Assembly: GCA_902513935.1 (NCBI GenBank)
Contig: CABXOR010000001.1
Location: 18,306 to 82,305, forward strand
Direction: 5' to 3'
DNA length: 64,000 nt
Origin: an uncultured SAR324 cluster bacterium
GTDB lineage: Bacteria > SAR324 > NAC60-12
Of the stretch, positions 35,952 to 44,230 are shown one piece after another (position 1 is the stretch's first letter; each line of letters begins with the position of its first letter). The position numbers and the translations under genes are program-made. The notes under the pieces are model-generated. The model saw only the letters and a list, made by a program, of their open reading frames with translations, made no database searches and was not told the origin of the DNA.

Positions 35952-37001
35952 TTGGATAGGCACACAAAGAATAAAGAACTGATTTCTGCTTTGAGAATGG
36001 CAATGTACGATTTCAGCGAAAGTAGTGTACGCAAAGTACTTGATAGGCTTTTTATTTCAGAGACCGTATTACGCCTTTGCTATCCACTTGGAGAGAAAGT
36101 TGGAGTAGATAATTTTTACATGGATGTTTTTGCTCCACTTCTTTTGGCTTTACCTGATTTAGAGCGGCGTGACACTATTGTGATGGCTGGACCAACTCAA
36201 GAAGGTACTGATTGGGTAGGTTGCTGTGGTTATTACACAGGAACATTCAGTAAGGCATGGTTGGACATTCCACCGACAGGGCATCAAGTTGCCATGAGAT
36301 TCCACGAGTTCTACCGCTTTGAAGATGACAGAGTGACCGAAGTACAGGCTATATGGGACATCCCTGAGGTCATGATGCAGGCGGGAGCTTGGCCAATGGC
36401 TCCTAGTCTTGGTCGTGAATGGCAGGTTCCTGGACCTGCAACGCAAGATGGAATTATACAAGGTCCCTATGATGAATCAAGTAGCTCAGCAACCTGCCAG
36501 TTAATAATTGACATGCTTACCGCAATGAAGAGGCATCCTTTAGAGGGAGGGCCTGAAGTAATGGAAATGAATAAATTTTGGCACCCAAAAATGAACTGGT
36601 ATGGTCCCTCTGGTATCGGAACAGGCCGAGGTATAGAAGGATTTCGAAATTGGCATCAGATTCCTTTTCTTGCAGCCATGCCGGACCGAGGTCAGTTTGT
36701 TGATCAGATTACGAACCATTTTTTTGGTGATGGAGATTATGTAGGAGTTACAGGTTGGCCAAACATGATACAGACTATGTCTGATGGAGGCTGGATGGGT
36801 ATTGCTCCGTCAGGAAAGAGAATTACTTTGCGAAGTTTGGATTTCTGGAGACTGGAAAATGAACTGATCCGAGAAAACTGGGTTCTGGTAGATTTGCTTG
36901 ACGTCTATGACCAGATCGGTGTTGATGTCTTTGCCAGAATTCGTGAGTTCAATAAGGTACGAAGAGGTTTTGTTCCTGAGACTGGTGTTGCACTGAAATA
37001 G
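35952..37001 (+). CDS. Two-domain SnoaL/NTF2-like protein (member 4)
   Basis: Protein of 349 residues if it starts at TTG 35952, which follows AAAGGAG by five bases. An earlier in-frame TTG at 35895 would add 19 AT-coded residues with no ribosome-binding site. Two NTF2-like domains are seen: domain 1 with A-W-L-D-I-P-P-T-G then M-R-F-H-E-F-Y-R-F, and domain 2 with N-W-Y-G-P-S-G-I-G-T, G-D-G-D-Y-V-G-V-T-G-W-P and R-E-N-W-V-L-V-D. It is the closest relative of the broken fragment at 29.8 kb. It is transcribed away from the importer and 9 bases before member 5. Confidence 0.82.
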   Translation: MDRHTKNKELISALRMAMYDFSESSVRKVLDRLFISETVLRLCYPLGEKVGVDNFYMDVFAPLLLALPDLERRDTIVMAGPTQEGTDWVGCCGYYTGTFSKAWLDIPPTGHQVAMRFHEFYRFEDDRVTEVQAIWDIPEVMMQAGAWPMAPSLGREWQVPGPATQDGIIQGPYDESSSSATCQLIIDMLTAMKRHPLEGGPEVMEMNKFWHPKMNWYGPSGIGTGRGIEGFRNWHQIPFLAAMPDRGQFVDQITNHFFGDGDYVGVTGWPNMIQTMSDGGWMGIAPSGKRITLRSLDFWRLENELIRENWVLVDLLDVYDQIGVDVFARIREFNKVRRGFVPETGVALK

Positions 37002-37010
37002 TAAATTAAA

Positions 37011-38018
37011 ATGAAAAGCTATCAAGATCAAAAATCATTGATTTTATCATTTTATGATGAGCTAGAAGCAGCAAATGCAGACAGTGTTGGAAAGGTCATC
37101 AGTCAGTTTACAAACCCTGACTTTCAATGGTACGGTGTCTACCCGTTTAACGAGCAGAATGGCGGAGATGCGGTAGCAAAAGTTTTCTGGATCCCTTTTC
37201 TCTCTGCCTGGTCTAATGTTAAGCGCAGGCAGGACGTTTTTCTGGCAGGTACCAGTGAGATTGACAATACTGACTGGGTTATCAGCATGGGACACTTTAT
37301 GGGCCTTCTGGATGGAAATTGGTTAGGTTTTCCTGCCAGCCGAAAAATAGCTTTCCTGCGTTATGCTGATTTCAATTGCATTAAAGATGGTAAAATAATA
37401 ATAAGCAGTTTTTTCTGCGATCTAATTGGCTTCATGCATCAATTGGGCATCAATCCCCTACCTCCTCAAACGGGCGCTTCTTTCATTTATCCCGGTCCAA
37501 GAACACATGACGGACTATTATTTGAACCTCAGGACCAGAGAGAGTCTCAGAAGACTCTTGAATTGGTAAACCGAATGATAGGCGATCTTACAGATCTTAA
37601 TAAAAATGAAAATGACTGCCCCCCTCCAGATTTGCTAACAAAAACTTGGCACGATGATATGATCTGGTACGGTCCAGCTGGTATTGGAGCATCTTACACT
37701 ATTCCGCGATACCAGGAACAACACCAGTACCCATTCAGGAGAGGGCTGAAAAATAAGGTTTTTAATGGCCACATCTGCCGATTTGCTGAGGGTAACTATG
37801 CTGGTTTCTTTGGTTGGCCCAATCTGACCAACACGGCTACAGGTGGTTTTTTGGGGCTGCCTGCGAGTGGTACTGCTGCAGATATGAGGGTTGTGGATAT
37901 CTACCGCCGGCAAGGAGAAAAACTCTCTGAAAACTGGGTGTTGATTGACCTGCCTTGGTGGTTAAAACAGCAAGGAGTCGATGTTCTAGAAAGAACAAAG
38001 AAAATTATTAATAACTAA
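37011..38018 (+). CDS. Two-domain SnoaL/NTF2-like protein (member 5)
   Basis: 335-residue paralogue with domain 1 motifs N-W-L-G-F-P-A-S-R then L-R-Y-A-D-F-N and domain 2 motifs I-W-Y-G-P-A-G-I-G-A, A-E-G-N-Y-A-G-F-F-G-W-P and S-E-N-W-V-L-I-D. The histidine of the E-F-H-R motif found in members 2 and 3 is lost here. It forms an operon pair with member 4 and converges on the PLP-enzyme gene with a 25-base gap. Sequence drift between the pairs on either side of the importer suggests they act on different intermediates. Confidence 0.82.
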   Translation: MKSYQDQKSLILSFYDELEAANADSVGKVISQFTNPDFQWYGVYPFNEQNGGDAVAKVFWIPFLSAWSNVKRRQDVFLAGTSEIDNTDWVISMGHFMGLLDGNWLGFPASRKIAFLRYADFNCIKDGKIIISSFFCDLIGFMHQLGINPLPPQTGASFIYPGPRTHDGLLFEPQDQRESQKTLELVNRMIGDLTDLNKNENDCPPPDLLTKTWHDDMIWYGPAGIGASYTIPRYQEQHQYPFRRGLKNKVFNGHICRFAEGNYAGFFGWPNLTNTATGGFLGLPASGTAADMRVVDIYRRQGEKLSENWVLIDLPWWLKQQGVDVLERTKKIINN

Positions 38019-38043
38019 GCTTGCTTCCTATGAAGTTGTATAT

Positions 38044-39219
38044 TCAATACTGTAAAGCCTGTTCAAGATCTTCAATTAAGTCCTCCATCGATTCGATACC
38101 AACGGACAGACGTATAAGACCATCCACTAAGCCTATTTTCTCCCTGCGTTCTAGTGGAATAGCTGCATGTGTCATGGATGCTGGATGTTGAATTAGGCTC
38201 TCCACTCCTCCAAGACTGACCGCAAAATGAAACAAATTGCAACGTTGAAGTACAGTATCTGCTCGTTTAAGACCTCCTTCTAAAACTATCGTGATGATTG
38301 AGCCAAACCCATCCATCTGACTTTTTGCGATTTCGTATCCAGGATGATCTTTTAACCCCGGATAGTTTATAGATGCAATCCCAAGTCGAGATTGGTTTTC
38401 AAGCAAAAAGTTTGCAATACACTCTGCATTATAGAAATGCCTCTCCATCCGTACCGGGAGGGTTTTTAAAGATCTTAGCAATGTGGCGCAGTCGTTGGGA
38501 CTTAAGACCGAGCCCAAAGCATTCTGAAGAAATCGGAGTTGATCTACCATACCTTCCGGAGCATAGCCTGAAATAGCCGCTACACCGGCTAACAAATCCG
38601 AATGACCATTCAGGAATTTGGTGGCTGAATGAACTACCATATCTATCCCATGTTCAAGGGGTCTTTGGCAATATGGCGAGGCAAAAGTGTTGTCACACAC
38701 GCTAATTGCTTTAATCGATTTGGATAAAGCAGCTATTTTTTCCAGATCAACGATTTGCAATAGAGGATTAGAAGGTGTTTCAAACCAGAGCATCTTGGTT
38801 TCTTCTTTAATCGACTTACGTACTGAATCCAAATCAGAAAAATCGACAAAACTTACTTGATGGCCGCTGGATCTTCCTCTCACATTTGCAAAGAGACGGT
38901 ATATTCCACCATAAAGATCATCGTGCACTACAAGATGTGAACCTGCATCCATTAATTCAAGGACAGTGGCTGCTGCTGCTAGACCAGATGGGAAAGCAAA
39001 CGCTGCTTGAGCTCCCTCTAAATCTGCAAGGCACGCCTCCAGAGTCAGACGGGTCGGATTAGCAGTTCTCGAATAGACAAAGCCCTTATTCTTACCAATA
39101 CCCTCCTGCACATAAGTCGATGCTGTATATACTGGTGCAATGATAGCTCCTGTTAGAGGGTCAGGTACCTGTCCGGCATGGATAGCTCTTGTGTTAAAAT
39201 TTCTATGCTTAGTGGCCAT
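38044..39219 (-). CDS. Cystathionine gamma-synthase/gamma-lyase family PLP enzyme
   Basis: 391 residues from the ATG at 39219, which gives the usual start A-T-K-H-R-N-F-N-T-R-A-I-H-A-G. An in-frame ATG 17 codons upstream adds non-conserved sequence. It is a fold-type I trans-sulfuration enzyme: PLP lysine Lys201 in H-S-A-T-K-F-L-N-G-H-S-D, phosphate-binding Y-S-R-T-A-N-P-T at 49-56, and D-N-T-F-A-S-P at 176-182. Such proteins make or break cystathionine, or release methanethiol or H2S. The MetE-like gene divergently upstream suggests sulfur amino acid or organosulfur metabolism. Synthase and lyase cannot be separated by eye. Confidence 0.9.
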   Translation of the reverse strand: MATKHRNFNTRAIHAGQVPDPLTGAIIAPVYTASTYVQEGIGKNKGFVYSRTANPTRLTLEACLADLEGAQAAFAFPSGLAAAATVLELMDAGSHLVVHDDLYGGIYRLFANVRGRSSGHQVSFVDFSDLDSVRKSIKEETKMLWFETPSNPLLQIVDLEKIAALSKSIKAISVCDNTFASPYCQRPLEHGIDMVVHSATKFLNGHSDLLAGVAAISGYAPEGMVDQLRFLQNALGSVLSPNDCATLLRSLKTLPVRMERHFYNAECIANFLLENQSRLGIASINYPGLKDHPGYEIAKSQMDGFGSIITIVLEGGLKRADTVLQRCNLFHFAVSLGGVESLIQHPASMTHAAIPLERREKIGLVDGLIRLSVGIESMEDLIEDLEQALQY

Positions 39220-39544
39220 GATTGTGTTTAAAAATAAAATTTGGATTGGTAATGAATTATTAAGAATCATTGCTTGTATGCATAACTACATCATCCAAGT
39301 AATTTGAGTCAAGTTTTAATCAAATTCAAACATTTGGTTATTTTTAAATAAAACAGTAATTATTAATTATGGAATGAACAAAAATGATATTTTTACTGGT
39401 AAATTTATTAAGAAGATATCAACATGACATACGTATACAATGGAATTCACTATAAAATTTTCTTATAAAAAGTTTGATACGCCGATATATAATAGTATTC
39501 TTCAGACGAACGATTAAAGAACAAAAGAAAGGAGAAAAATAAAT
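39220..39544. promoter_or_regulatory. Divergent intergenic region between PLP enzyme and MetE-like gene
   Basis: About 325 AT-rich bases driving genes in both directions. An AGGAG ribosome-binding site (near 39531) serves the rightward gene. I see no clear riboswitch, operator palindrome or RNA gene. Confidence 0.5.
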
Positions 39545-40687
39545 ATGAAATTAAGTAAAGATAGAATACTGACCACACATGTTGGCAGCCTTCCTCGTTC
39601 TGAAAAAGTTTTTAAACTTGTCTTCGCAAAGGAGGATGGAAAAAATCTAGACAAAAAAGAATATGACGAAGTTATTGCTGACGCTGTTAAAACAGTGGTA
39701 AAAAAACAAGAGGAAGTAGGAATAGATGTTGTAAGTGATGGAGAGCAAAGTAAGATCAGTTATGCCACATATATCAAAGACCGTCTGAATGGATTCGAGG
39801 GTGACAGTCCTCGACTCACTCCAAAAGATCTTGAAGAATTCCCAACATTTTCCTCGAGAGCATCAAAATCCGGCGGTGTTCCAACATACACCCGTCCACG
39901 TTGTACTGGGCCAGTTACAGTAAAGGACATGAAACCACTTGAAATCGATCTCGCAAATTTACGAAAGGCACTTGATGGGACTAGTTTCTCTGAAGCTTTC
40001 ATGAACGCTGCTTCACCAGGTGTGATCGCTCTATTCCAGCCAAATGAATATTATCCCGATCACAAAAGATACCTCTATGCTTTAGCAGATTCAATGAAAG
40101 CCGAATATGAAGGGATTGCGAAAGCGGGCTTTCTAATTCAGATTGATAGCCCTGATTTAGCTCTTGGACGTCATGTACTTTTCAAGGACAAAAGTGACGA
40201 AAAGTTCCTTTCTATGATTCAACTCCACATCGAAGCCCTAAATCATGCACTTGAGAACATATCCTCAGAAAAACTTCGTCTGCATGTCTGTTGGGGTAAC
40301 TACCAGGGTCCTCACCACTGTGATATCGAGATGAAGAAAATTCTTCCTACAGTCCTAAAAGCCAAACCTCAGGCTCTTTCATTTGAAGGATCTAACCCAC
40401 GACACAGTCACGAATGGACTGTTTTCAGAGATTTCAAAATTCCTGAGGAGAAGATTTTGATTCCAGGTGTACTCGATTCGACAACAAACTTTGTAGAGCA
40501 CCCTGAACTGGTTTCAGAACGAATTTGTCGATTTGCAGATATTGTTGGAAGAAATAGGGTAATTGCTGGCTCCGACTGCGGATTTTCTACATTCGCCGGT
40601 TTTGGAACAGTCGATGCTGACATAACCTATGCAAAACTTTCATCGCTGGCAAAAGGTGCAGAAATAGCTTCAAAAAAGCTTTGGTAA
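39545..40687 (+). CDS. MetE C-terminal-like (cobalamin-independent methionine synthase family) protein
   Basis: 380-residue protein similar to the catalytic C-terminal half of MetE and to epoxyalkane:CoM transferases. The start H-V-G-S-L-P-R-S (residues 12-19) is typical. Zn-binding residues fit H-V-C-W-G-N near 250 and the cysteine in A-G-S-D-C-G-F-S-T near 347. The V-S-D-G-E-Q motif near residue 64 is also conserved. It transfers alkyl groups to or from thiols; without the N-terminal MetE domain, folate is not necessarily the donor. It precedes a double-cupin gene on the same strand. Confidence 0.88.
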   Translation: MKLSKDRILTTHVGSLPRSEKVFKLVFAKEDGKNLDKKEYDEVIADAVKTVVKKQEEVGIDVVSDGEQSKISYATYIKDRLNGFEGDSPRLTPKDLEEFPTFSSRASKSGGVPTYTRPRCTGPVTVKDMKPLEIDLANLRKALDGTSFSEAFMNAASPGVIALFQPNEYYPDHKRYLYALADSMKAEYEGIAKAGFLIQIDSPDLALGRHVLFKDKSDEKFLSMIQLHIEALNHALENISSEKLRLHVCWGNYQGPHHCDIEMKKILPTVLKAKPQALSFEGSNPRHSHEWTVFRDFKIPEEKILIPGVLDSTTNFVEHPELVSERICRFADIVGRNRVIAGSDCGFSTFAGFGTVDADITYAKLSSLAKGAEIASKKLW

Positions 40688-40798
40688 AATCTTTCCAGCA
40701 TGGTGTGAAATTATTAACAAAAACACCCAACAGAGACCGCTTGACAAATTTTTGAAACTGTTTTCTTCACCAAAAAATAATAAATTTTTGTGTCATCT

Positions 40799-41803
40799 AT
40801 GAAAACACTTGAAACTATGGGAAAAAGACTAGTTCGTAGGAGTGAAATGGTTCCCTGTAAAAGTGCCTTTATAGATGCTCATACTCCTGGGAGTCATCTC
40901 AAGGACAACTTTAGTATTATTGGGCCAGGTGTAACAGAAAATAAAGAACAGTTCATCAATATACGCGAACCACATGGATTCAACATCGGAGCAGCTGGTC
41001 AGCCACCTCACATCAAAAACTCACTACATAGCCACTTCACAGCTGAGGTATTCATGATTCAAAAAGGAGCTTTCGAAATTTACTGGGGGTTGAAGGCTGA
41101 AAACCGGACAACTCTGTCTGAGGGAGACGTTATTTCTATACCAACAAATTGTTTTCGCGGTTTTGAAAACATAGGTAATAAATATGGATTCATGTTCGCA
41201 ATTCTTGGAGGAGATGATACAGGCGGTGTTGAATGGGCTCCTCAAGTATTCGAAGAAGCTGAAGATCATGGACTAGTATTGCTTGAAGATTATGGAGTGT
41301 GGGATTCCAATAAGCATCCCATTCCAAAAGGTGCAAAACCAGTTAGACCTATGAGTCATGAAAAAGCCGCAACTTATGAGAACTACTCTACTGAAGAGAT
41401 GGAGCTACGAATATGCCGCTCAGACTCTCTAAAACCACTAAAGAATCATTCTTTAAAACCTGGAGAATTCGGTTCAATTCAATTACATCGTTTAATAGGA
41501 ACAAAAGAATCTGTTATTCCTGGTGGAGATGGATTTGAATTATTACTCTCCGTCGCCAAACCAGGAGGAGGATTTAAAACGTTTTGCAGACCTGAAAAAG
41601 AAGTCCTAATCTGTTATGAAGGAATCTGGAAAGTCGATTGGACTGGTGAGGGCCAAAAAGGAAGTTTTTTGCTCAATGCCGGTGATTTGTTTTCAGTACC
41701 TGATCACTTTGAAAGGTCAATGGAATGTGTTGGGAAAAATGAGGGATCTCTATACTCTGTCATAAATGAAAACTCACCGAAAGATCCTAGTTGGACTAAC
41801 TGA
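40799..41803 (+). CDS. Double-cupin domain protein
   Basis: 334 residues from ATG 40799; a GTG at 40790 is the alternative and neither has a clear ribosome-binding site. Two cupin barrels are visible. The first has K-N-S-L-H-S-H-F-T-A-E-V-F (near residues 75-87), with the H-x-H and glutamate metal ligands, and a G-D-V-I-S-I-P-T-N second motif. The second barrel, about 235-330, has weaker motifs. Bicupins of this kind include dioxygenases and isomerases. Its place behind the MetE-like gene suggests a shared pathway, not identified. Confidence 0.78.
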   Translation: MKTLETMGKRLVRRSEMVPCKSAFIDAHTPGSHLKDNFSIIGPGVTENKEQFINIREPHGFNIGAAGQPPHIKNSLHSHFTAEVFMIQKGAFEIYWGLKAENRTTLSEGDVISIPTNCFRGFENIGNKYGFMFAILGGDDTGGVEWAPQVFEEAEDHGLVLLEDYGVWDSNKHPIPKGAKPVRPMSHEKAATYENYSTEEMELRICRSDSLKPLKNHSLKPGEFGSIQLHRLIGTKESVIPGGDGFELLLSVAKPGGGFKTFCRPEKEVLICYEGIWKVDWTGEGQKGSFLLNAGDLFSVPDHFERSMECVGKNEGSLYSVINENSPKDPSWTN

Positions 41804-42236
41804 TTTTATCACCCTTTGTCTATTTTCTTGCGGTCTCCACTTAAGTTGCTAAATATATTAGCAAAAAAGTGGTGGGTCGGTAGGGATTCGAACTCCGGAC
41901 CACCGGATTAAAAGAAAAAAAGTCATTTGGTAATCTTATTTTCACATAAGATTGCATCGTATAAAATAAAATTCAATAATATAATTAATAATTATATCAA
42001 TAAAATATGTATAGTATAACGAATAATGTTGGAGCTTTACGAGGACATCAAACAAAAACAGGAATTTTTAATTGACTTTAACAATAATGAAAGATAAATT
42101 AAATCCCGTAAAGCAACTAGTCTGAGCCTGTTAAAGTATCACTTGCTCAATGAGTTGTTTATGTAGACCGTAAACGGTTCAGTGAATTGTTTGCTATAAA
42201 ATCAATTTGTTAAAAATCCTAAAAAGGAGATGACAT
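41804..42236. promoter_or_regulatory. Intergenic junction and promoter region before potD-like gene
   Basis: A 433-base gap holding a stem-loop TTGCTAA/TTAGCAA (41846-41864), the tRNA-Lys fragment, and about 200 AT-rich bases. ACCGT-AA-ACGGT (42167-42178) is a symmetric operator-like site 58 bases before the start codon, and AAAAGGAG supplies a strong ribosome-binding site. A 23-codon frame starting at 42005 is too short to interpret. Confidence 0.55.
41870..41914 (-). pseudogene. 3' fragment of a tRNA-Lys(UUU) gene (attachment-site-like scar)
   Basis: On the minus strand, 45 bases correspond one-to-one to tRNA positions 32-76: anticodon loop CTTTTAA (anticodon TTT), 3' anticodon stem TCCGG, variable loop TGGTC, T-loop TTCGAAT, 3' acceptor strand CCGACCC, then A and an encoded CCA. 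The 5' half (acceptor, D-arm, 5' anticodon stem) is absent. The 5' T-stem strand reads CGGAG where pairing with CCCTA needs TAGGG, so the fragment has decayed. Tyrosine recombinases often use exactly this part of tRNA genes as att core. No integrase is in the window. Confidence 0.8.
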
Positions 42237-43346
42237 ATGCAAGACAAGATGTTTTATAAAGACCTGGCATTCACAGGGGCGAAGGACTTCAAGAGCGGTA
42301 AGTTGGGCAGACGAGACTTCTTGTACCTTTGTGCCTTGGCTGGAGTTGCCACATCATCCGTGATCGCCGGCGATGCTGAAGCGGCAGCAAACGAAATTGT
42401 GTTGTGGAACTGGGGGGGCGATGCCGTCAAATGCCATACTAGTGCTTTTGGTGCCGCATTCACAAAAGAATCCGGTCTTCCAGTCAAATACGATACCTCA
42501 GGACCATTACAAGGGAAAATCAAGGAAATGGTGAATTCCGGAAATGTTACCGCTGATGTCGCAGATGCCGATGCCTTCGATGCAATTTCACTAGGCAAGT
42601 CCGGTCATTTGGAGAAAATTGATTATTCCGTCGTTGACAAGAAAAAGGTACTCAAGGGCTTCGCTTGGGATTACGGAGTCTCGATTATCTTTTATGGTTA
42701 TGCGTTCATGTATGATACAAAAAAATTCAAAGGCAACCCACCTAGCACTTGGGCGGATTTTTTCAATACCAAGAAATATCCCGGCAAGCGATCCTTGTAT
42801 AAATGGGCGAATGGTTCGCTCGAAGGTGCCCTGATGGCCGATGGCGTGTCAAAAGACAAGGTCTATCCAATGGATCTTGACCGTGCGATCAACAAGATCA
42901 AGTCGATCAAATCCGATACAATTTTCTGGGGTTCTGGTTCTGCAGCACAACAAATGATTGTGAATGGTGAAGTTTCTATGGGCATGGTTTGGCTCAACCG
43001 CGCAAAGGCGGTAGAGGCTGACACCAACGGACGCTATCGACTCAACATGAATGAGGCGATTGCAATGCCCGGAGCTTATCTAGTTCCTAAGGGGAATCCG
43101 GCTGGACGTGCAAATGTAATGAAATTTATTGCCTCGTGCCAAGTAGCTGAACGTCAAATCGAAATTCTTAGATGTCATGGGATGACTCCATCTAACCCCG
43201 AAGCCTTCGGAATGATCCCAGACGACCTCAAGCGTTTTGCAGTGACTTCGAAAGAGAATCTTTCGCGAGTTCTCCTTAACGATCCTATTTGGTGGGCGAA
43301 AAATGGTGGAAATGCCGTCAATAAGTTTCTCGAAGCCATTGGCTAA
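42237..43346 (+). CDS. PotD-like ABC substrate-binding protein with Tat signal
   Basis: 369-residue spermidine/putrescine-type (family 8-like) binding protein. A twin-arginine signal, L-G-R-R-D-F-L-Y-L-C-A-L-A-G (residues 23-36), precedes the cleavage region A-G-D-A-E-A-A. The mature start V-L-W-N-W-G-G is typical, with aromatic residues that form the cation-binding cage in this group. Ligands of relatives include polyamines, opines and quaternary amines such as carnitine or betaine. The genes downstream (CaiD-like, carnitine-dehydrogenase-like) favour a carnitine or gamma-butyrobetaine ligand. The ribosome-binding site AAGGAG is ideal. Confidence 0.9.
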   Translation: MQDKMFYKDLAFTGAKDFKSGKLGRRDFLYLCALAGVATSSVIAGDAEAAANEIVLWNWGGDAVKCHTSAFGAAFTKESGLPVKYDTSGPLQGKIKEMVNSGNVTADVADADAFDAISLGKSGHLEKIDYSVVDKKKVLKGFAWDYGVSIIFYGYAFMYDTKKFKGNPPSTWADFFNTKKYPGKRSLYKWANGSLEGALMADGVSKDKVYPMDLDRAINKIKSIKSDTIFWGSGSAAQQMIVNGEVSMGMVWLNRAKAVEADTNGRYRLNMNEAIAMPGAYLVPKGNPAGRANVMKFIASCQVAERQIEILRCHGMTPSNPEAFGMIPDDLKRFAVTSKENLSRVLLNDPIWWAKNGGNAVNKFLEAIG

Positions 43347-43420
43347 CGACGTGCAAGAGTAGGACGATCGGCCCGATAATATTTAATTGGAAAACCAGTA
43401 ATGCGTCAAACGCCTACTGG

Positions 43421-44230
43421 TTGCTCGTGGTACCATTGTTTGGGCTGATCATTGTTCTCTATGCTTGGCCGGTAATAAATATTCTTTGGCTTGGAGTTTC
43501 TGACCCGGAACTAGGTATACAAAATTACAAGCTACTATTCACAAAGTCATCGCTGGTCAAGATTCTCTGGACTACAATACGTGTGTGCCTCATCACGACA
43601 ATCTTTAGCGTGGTGATTGGTTATCTGATTGCCTATGCCATGGTTCATCTAGTTGGACGAGAGCGAAGCTGGATGCTGACACTCGTACTGATTTCCTTCT
43701 GGGTCTCGGTCTTGGTCAGAGCTTTTTCTTGGCTGACACTGCTTAGTAGAAACGGTCTCGTCAACGCTGCACTGGTAGGCAGCGGACTGGCGGAAGAACC
43801 GATTAGCATGATTCGCAATGAATTTGGAGTTTTAATCGGCATGGTCCACTACATGGTTCCGTATGCGGTTCTCCCCCTGCTCGCAAATATGCAAGGAATT
43901 GATCATCGGGTTATGGATGCGTCCCGTAGTCTTGGTGCTGGCCCATTACTAACATTCGTGAGAATTTACCTGCCATTGACGAAACCGGGAGTAATTGCAG
44001 CATCACTGCTCGTTTTCATTATCAGCTTGGGTTTTTATGTTACTCCAGCCTTGCTGGGTGGAGGACGGGTGCTCATGATTGCGGAATATGTGAGTGTGCA
44101 GATTCTCGTAACAGTACAATGGGGAGTGGCGGCAATGTTAGCAACTCTGTTACTTTCTGGGGTTCTTGCCCTTTTATACATCATGTCCAGATTTATGAAC
44201 ATTGGTGAAGTTTTCGGGGCTAGAGCATGA
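43421..44230 (+). CDS. PotB-like ABC transporter permease (non-ATG or unclear start)
   Basis: 269 residues from the TTG at 43421, which falls at the start of the first helix. The frame stays open leftward through W-K-T-S-N-A-S-N-A-Y-W-L-L to the potD stop, and those residues look like a natural permease N-terminus, but no ATG or GTG is in that frame. The ATG at 43401 is out of frame. Either an unusual start codon is used or there is a base error or frameshift near 43.40 kb. Six helices, and an EAA-like loop V-M-D-A-S-R-S-L-G-A, place it in the PotB family. It overlaps potC by four bases. Confidence 0.88.
   Translation: MLVVPLFGLIIVLYAWPVINILWLGVSDPELGIQNYKLLFTKSSLVKILWTTIRVCLITTIFSVVIGYLIAYAMVHLVGRERSWMLTLVLISFWVSVLVRAFSWLTLLSRNGLVNAALVGSGLAEEPISMIRNEFGVLIGMVHYMVPYAVLPLLANMQGIDHRVMDASRSLGAGPLLTFVRIYLPLTKPGVIAASLLVFIISLGFYVTPALLGGGRVLMIAEYVSVQILVTVQWGVAAMLATLLLSGVLALLYIMSRFMNIGEVFGARA

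Noticed and set aside
35678..36034. Minus-strand frame of 118 codons opposite the start of the SnoaL gene
   Set aside because: Composition is AT-driven and it overlaps the promoter and the 5' part of a well-supported gene on the other strand.
28409..38018. A polyketide antibiotic cluster, suggested by many SnoaL-like proteins
   Set aside because: No ketosynthase, acyltransferase or carrier protein gene exists in the window; importer genes point to uptake and catabolism.
41911..41990. A full tRNA-Lys gene extending to higher coordinates
   Set aside because: No D-arm, 5' acceptor strand or 5' anticodon stem is found on the minus strand upstream of the anticodon loop; only positions 32-76 exist.
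42005..42076. 23-codon frame in the gap before the potD-like gene
   Set aside because: Too short, no ribosome-binding site and no recognisable motif; could be chance.
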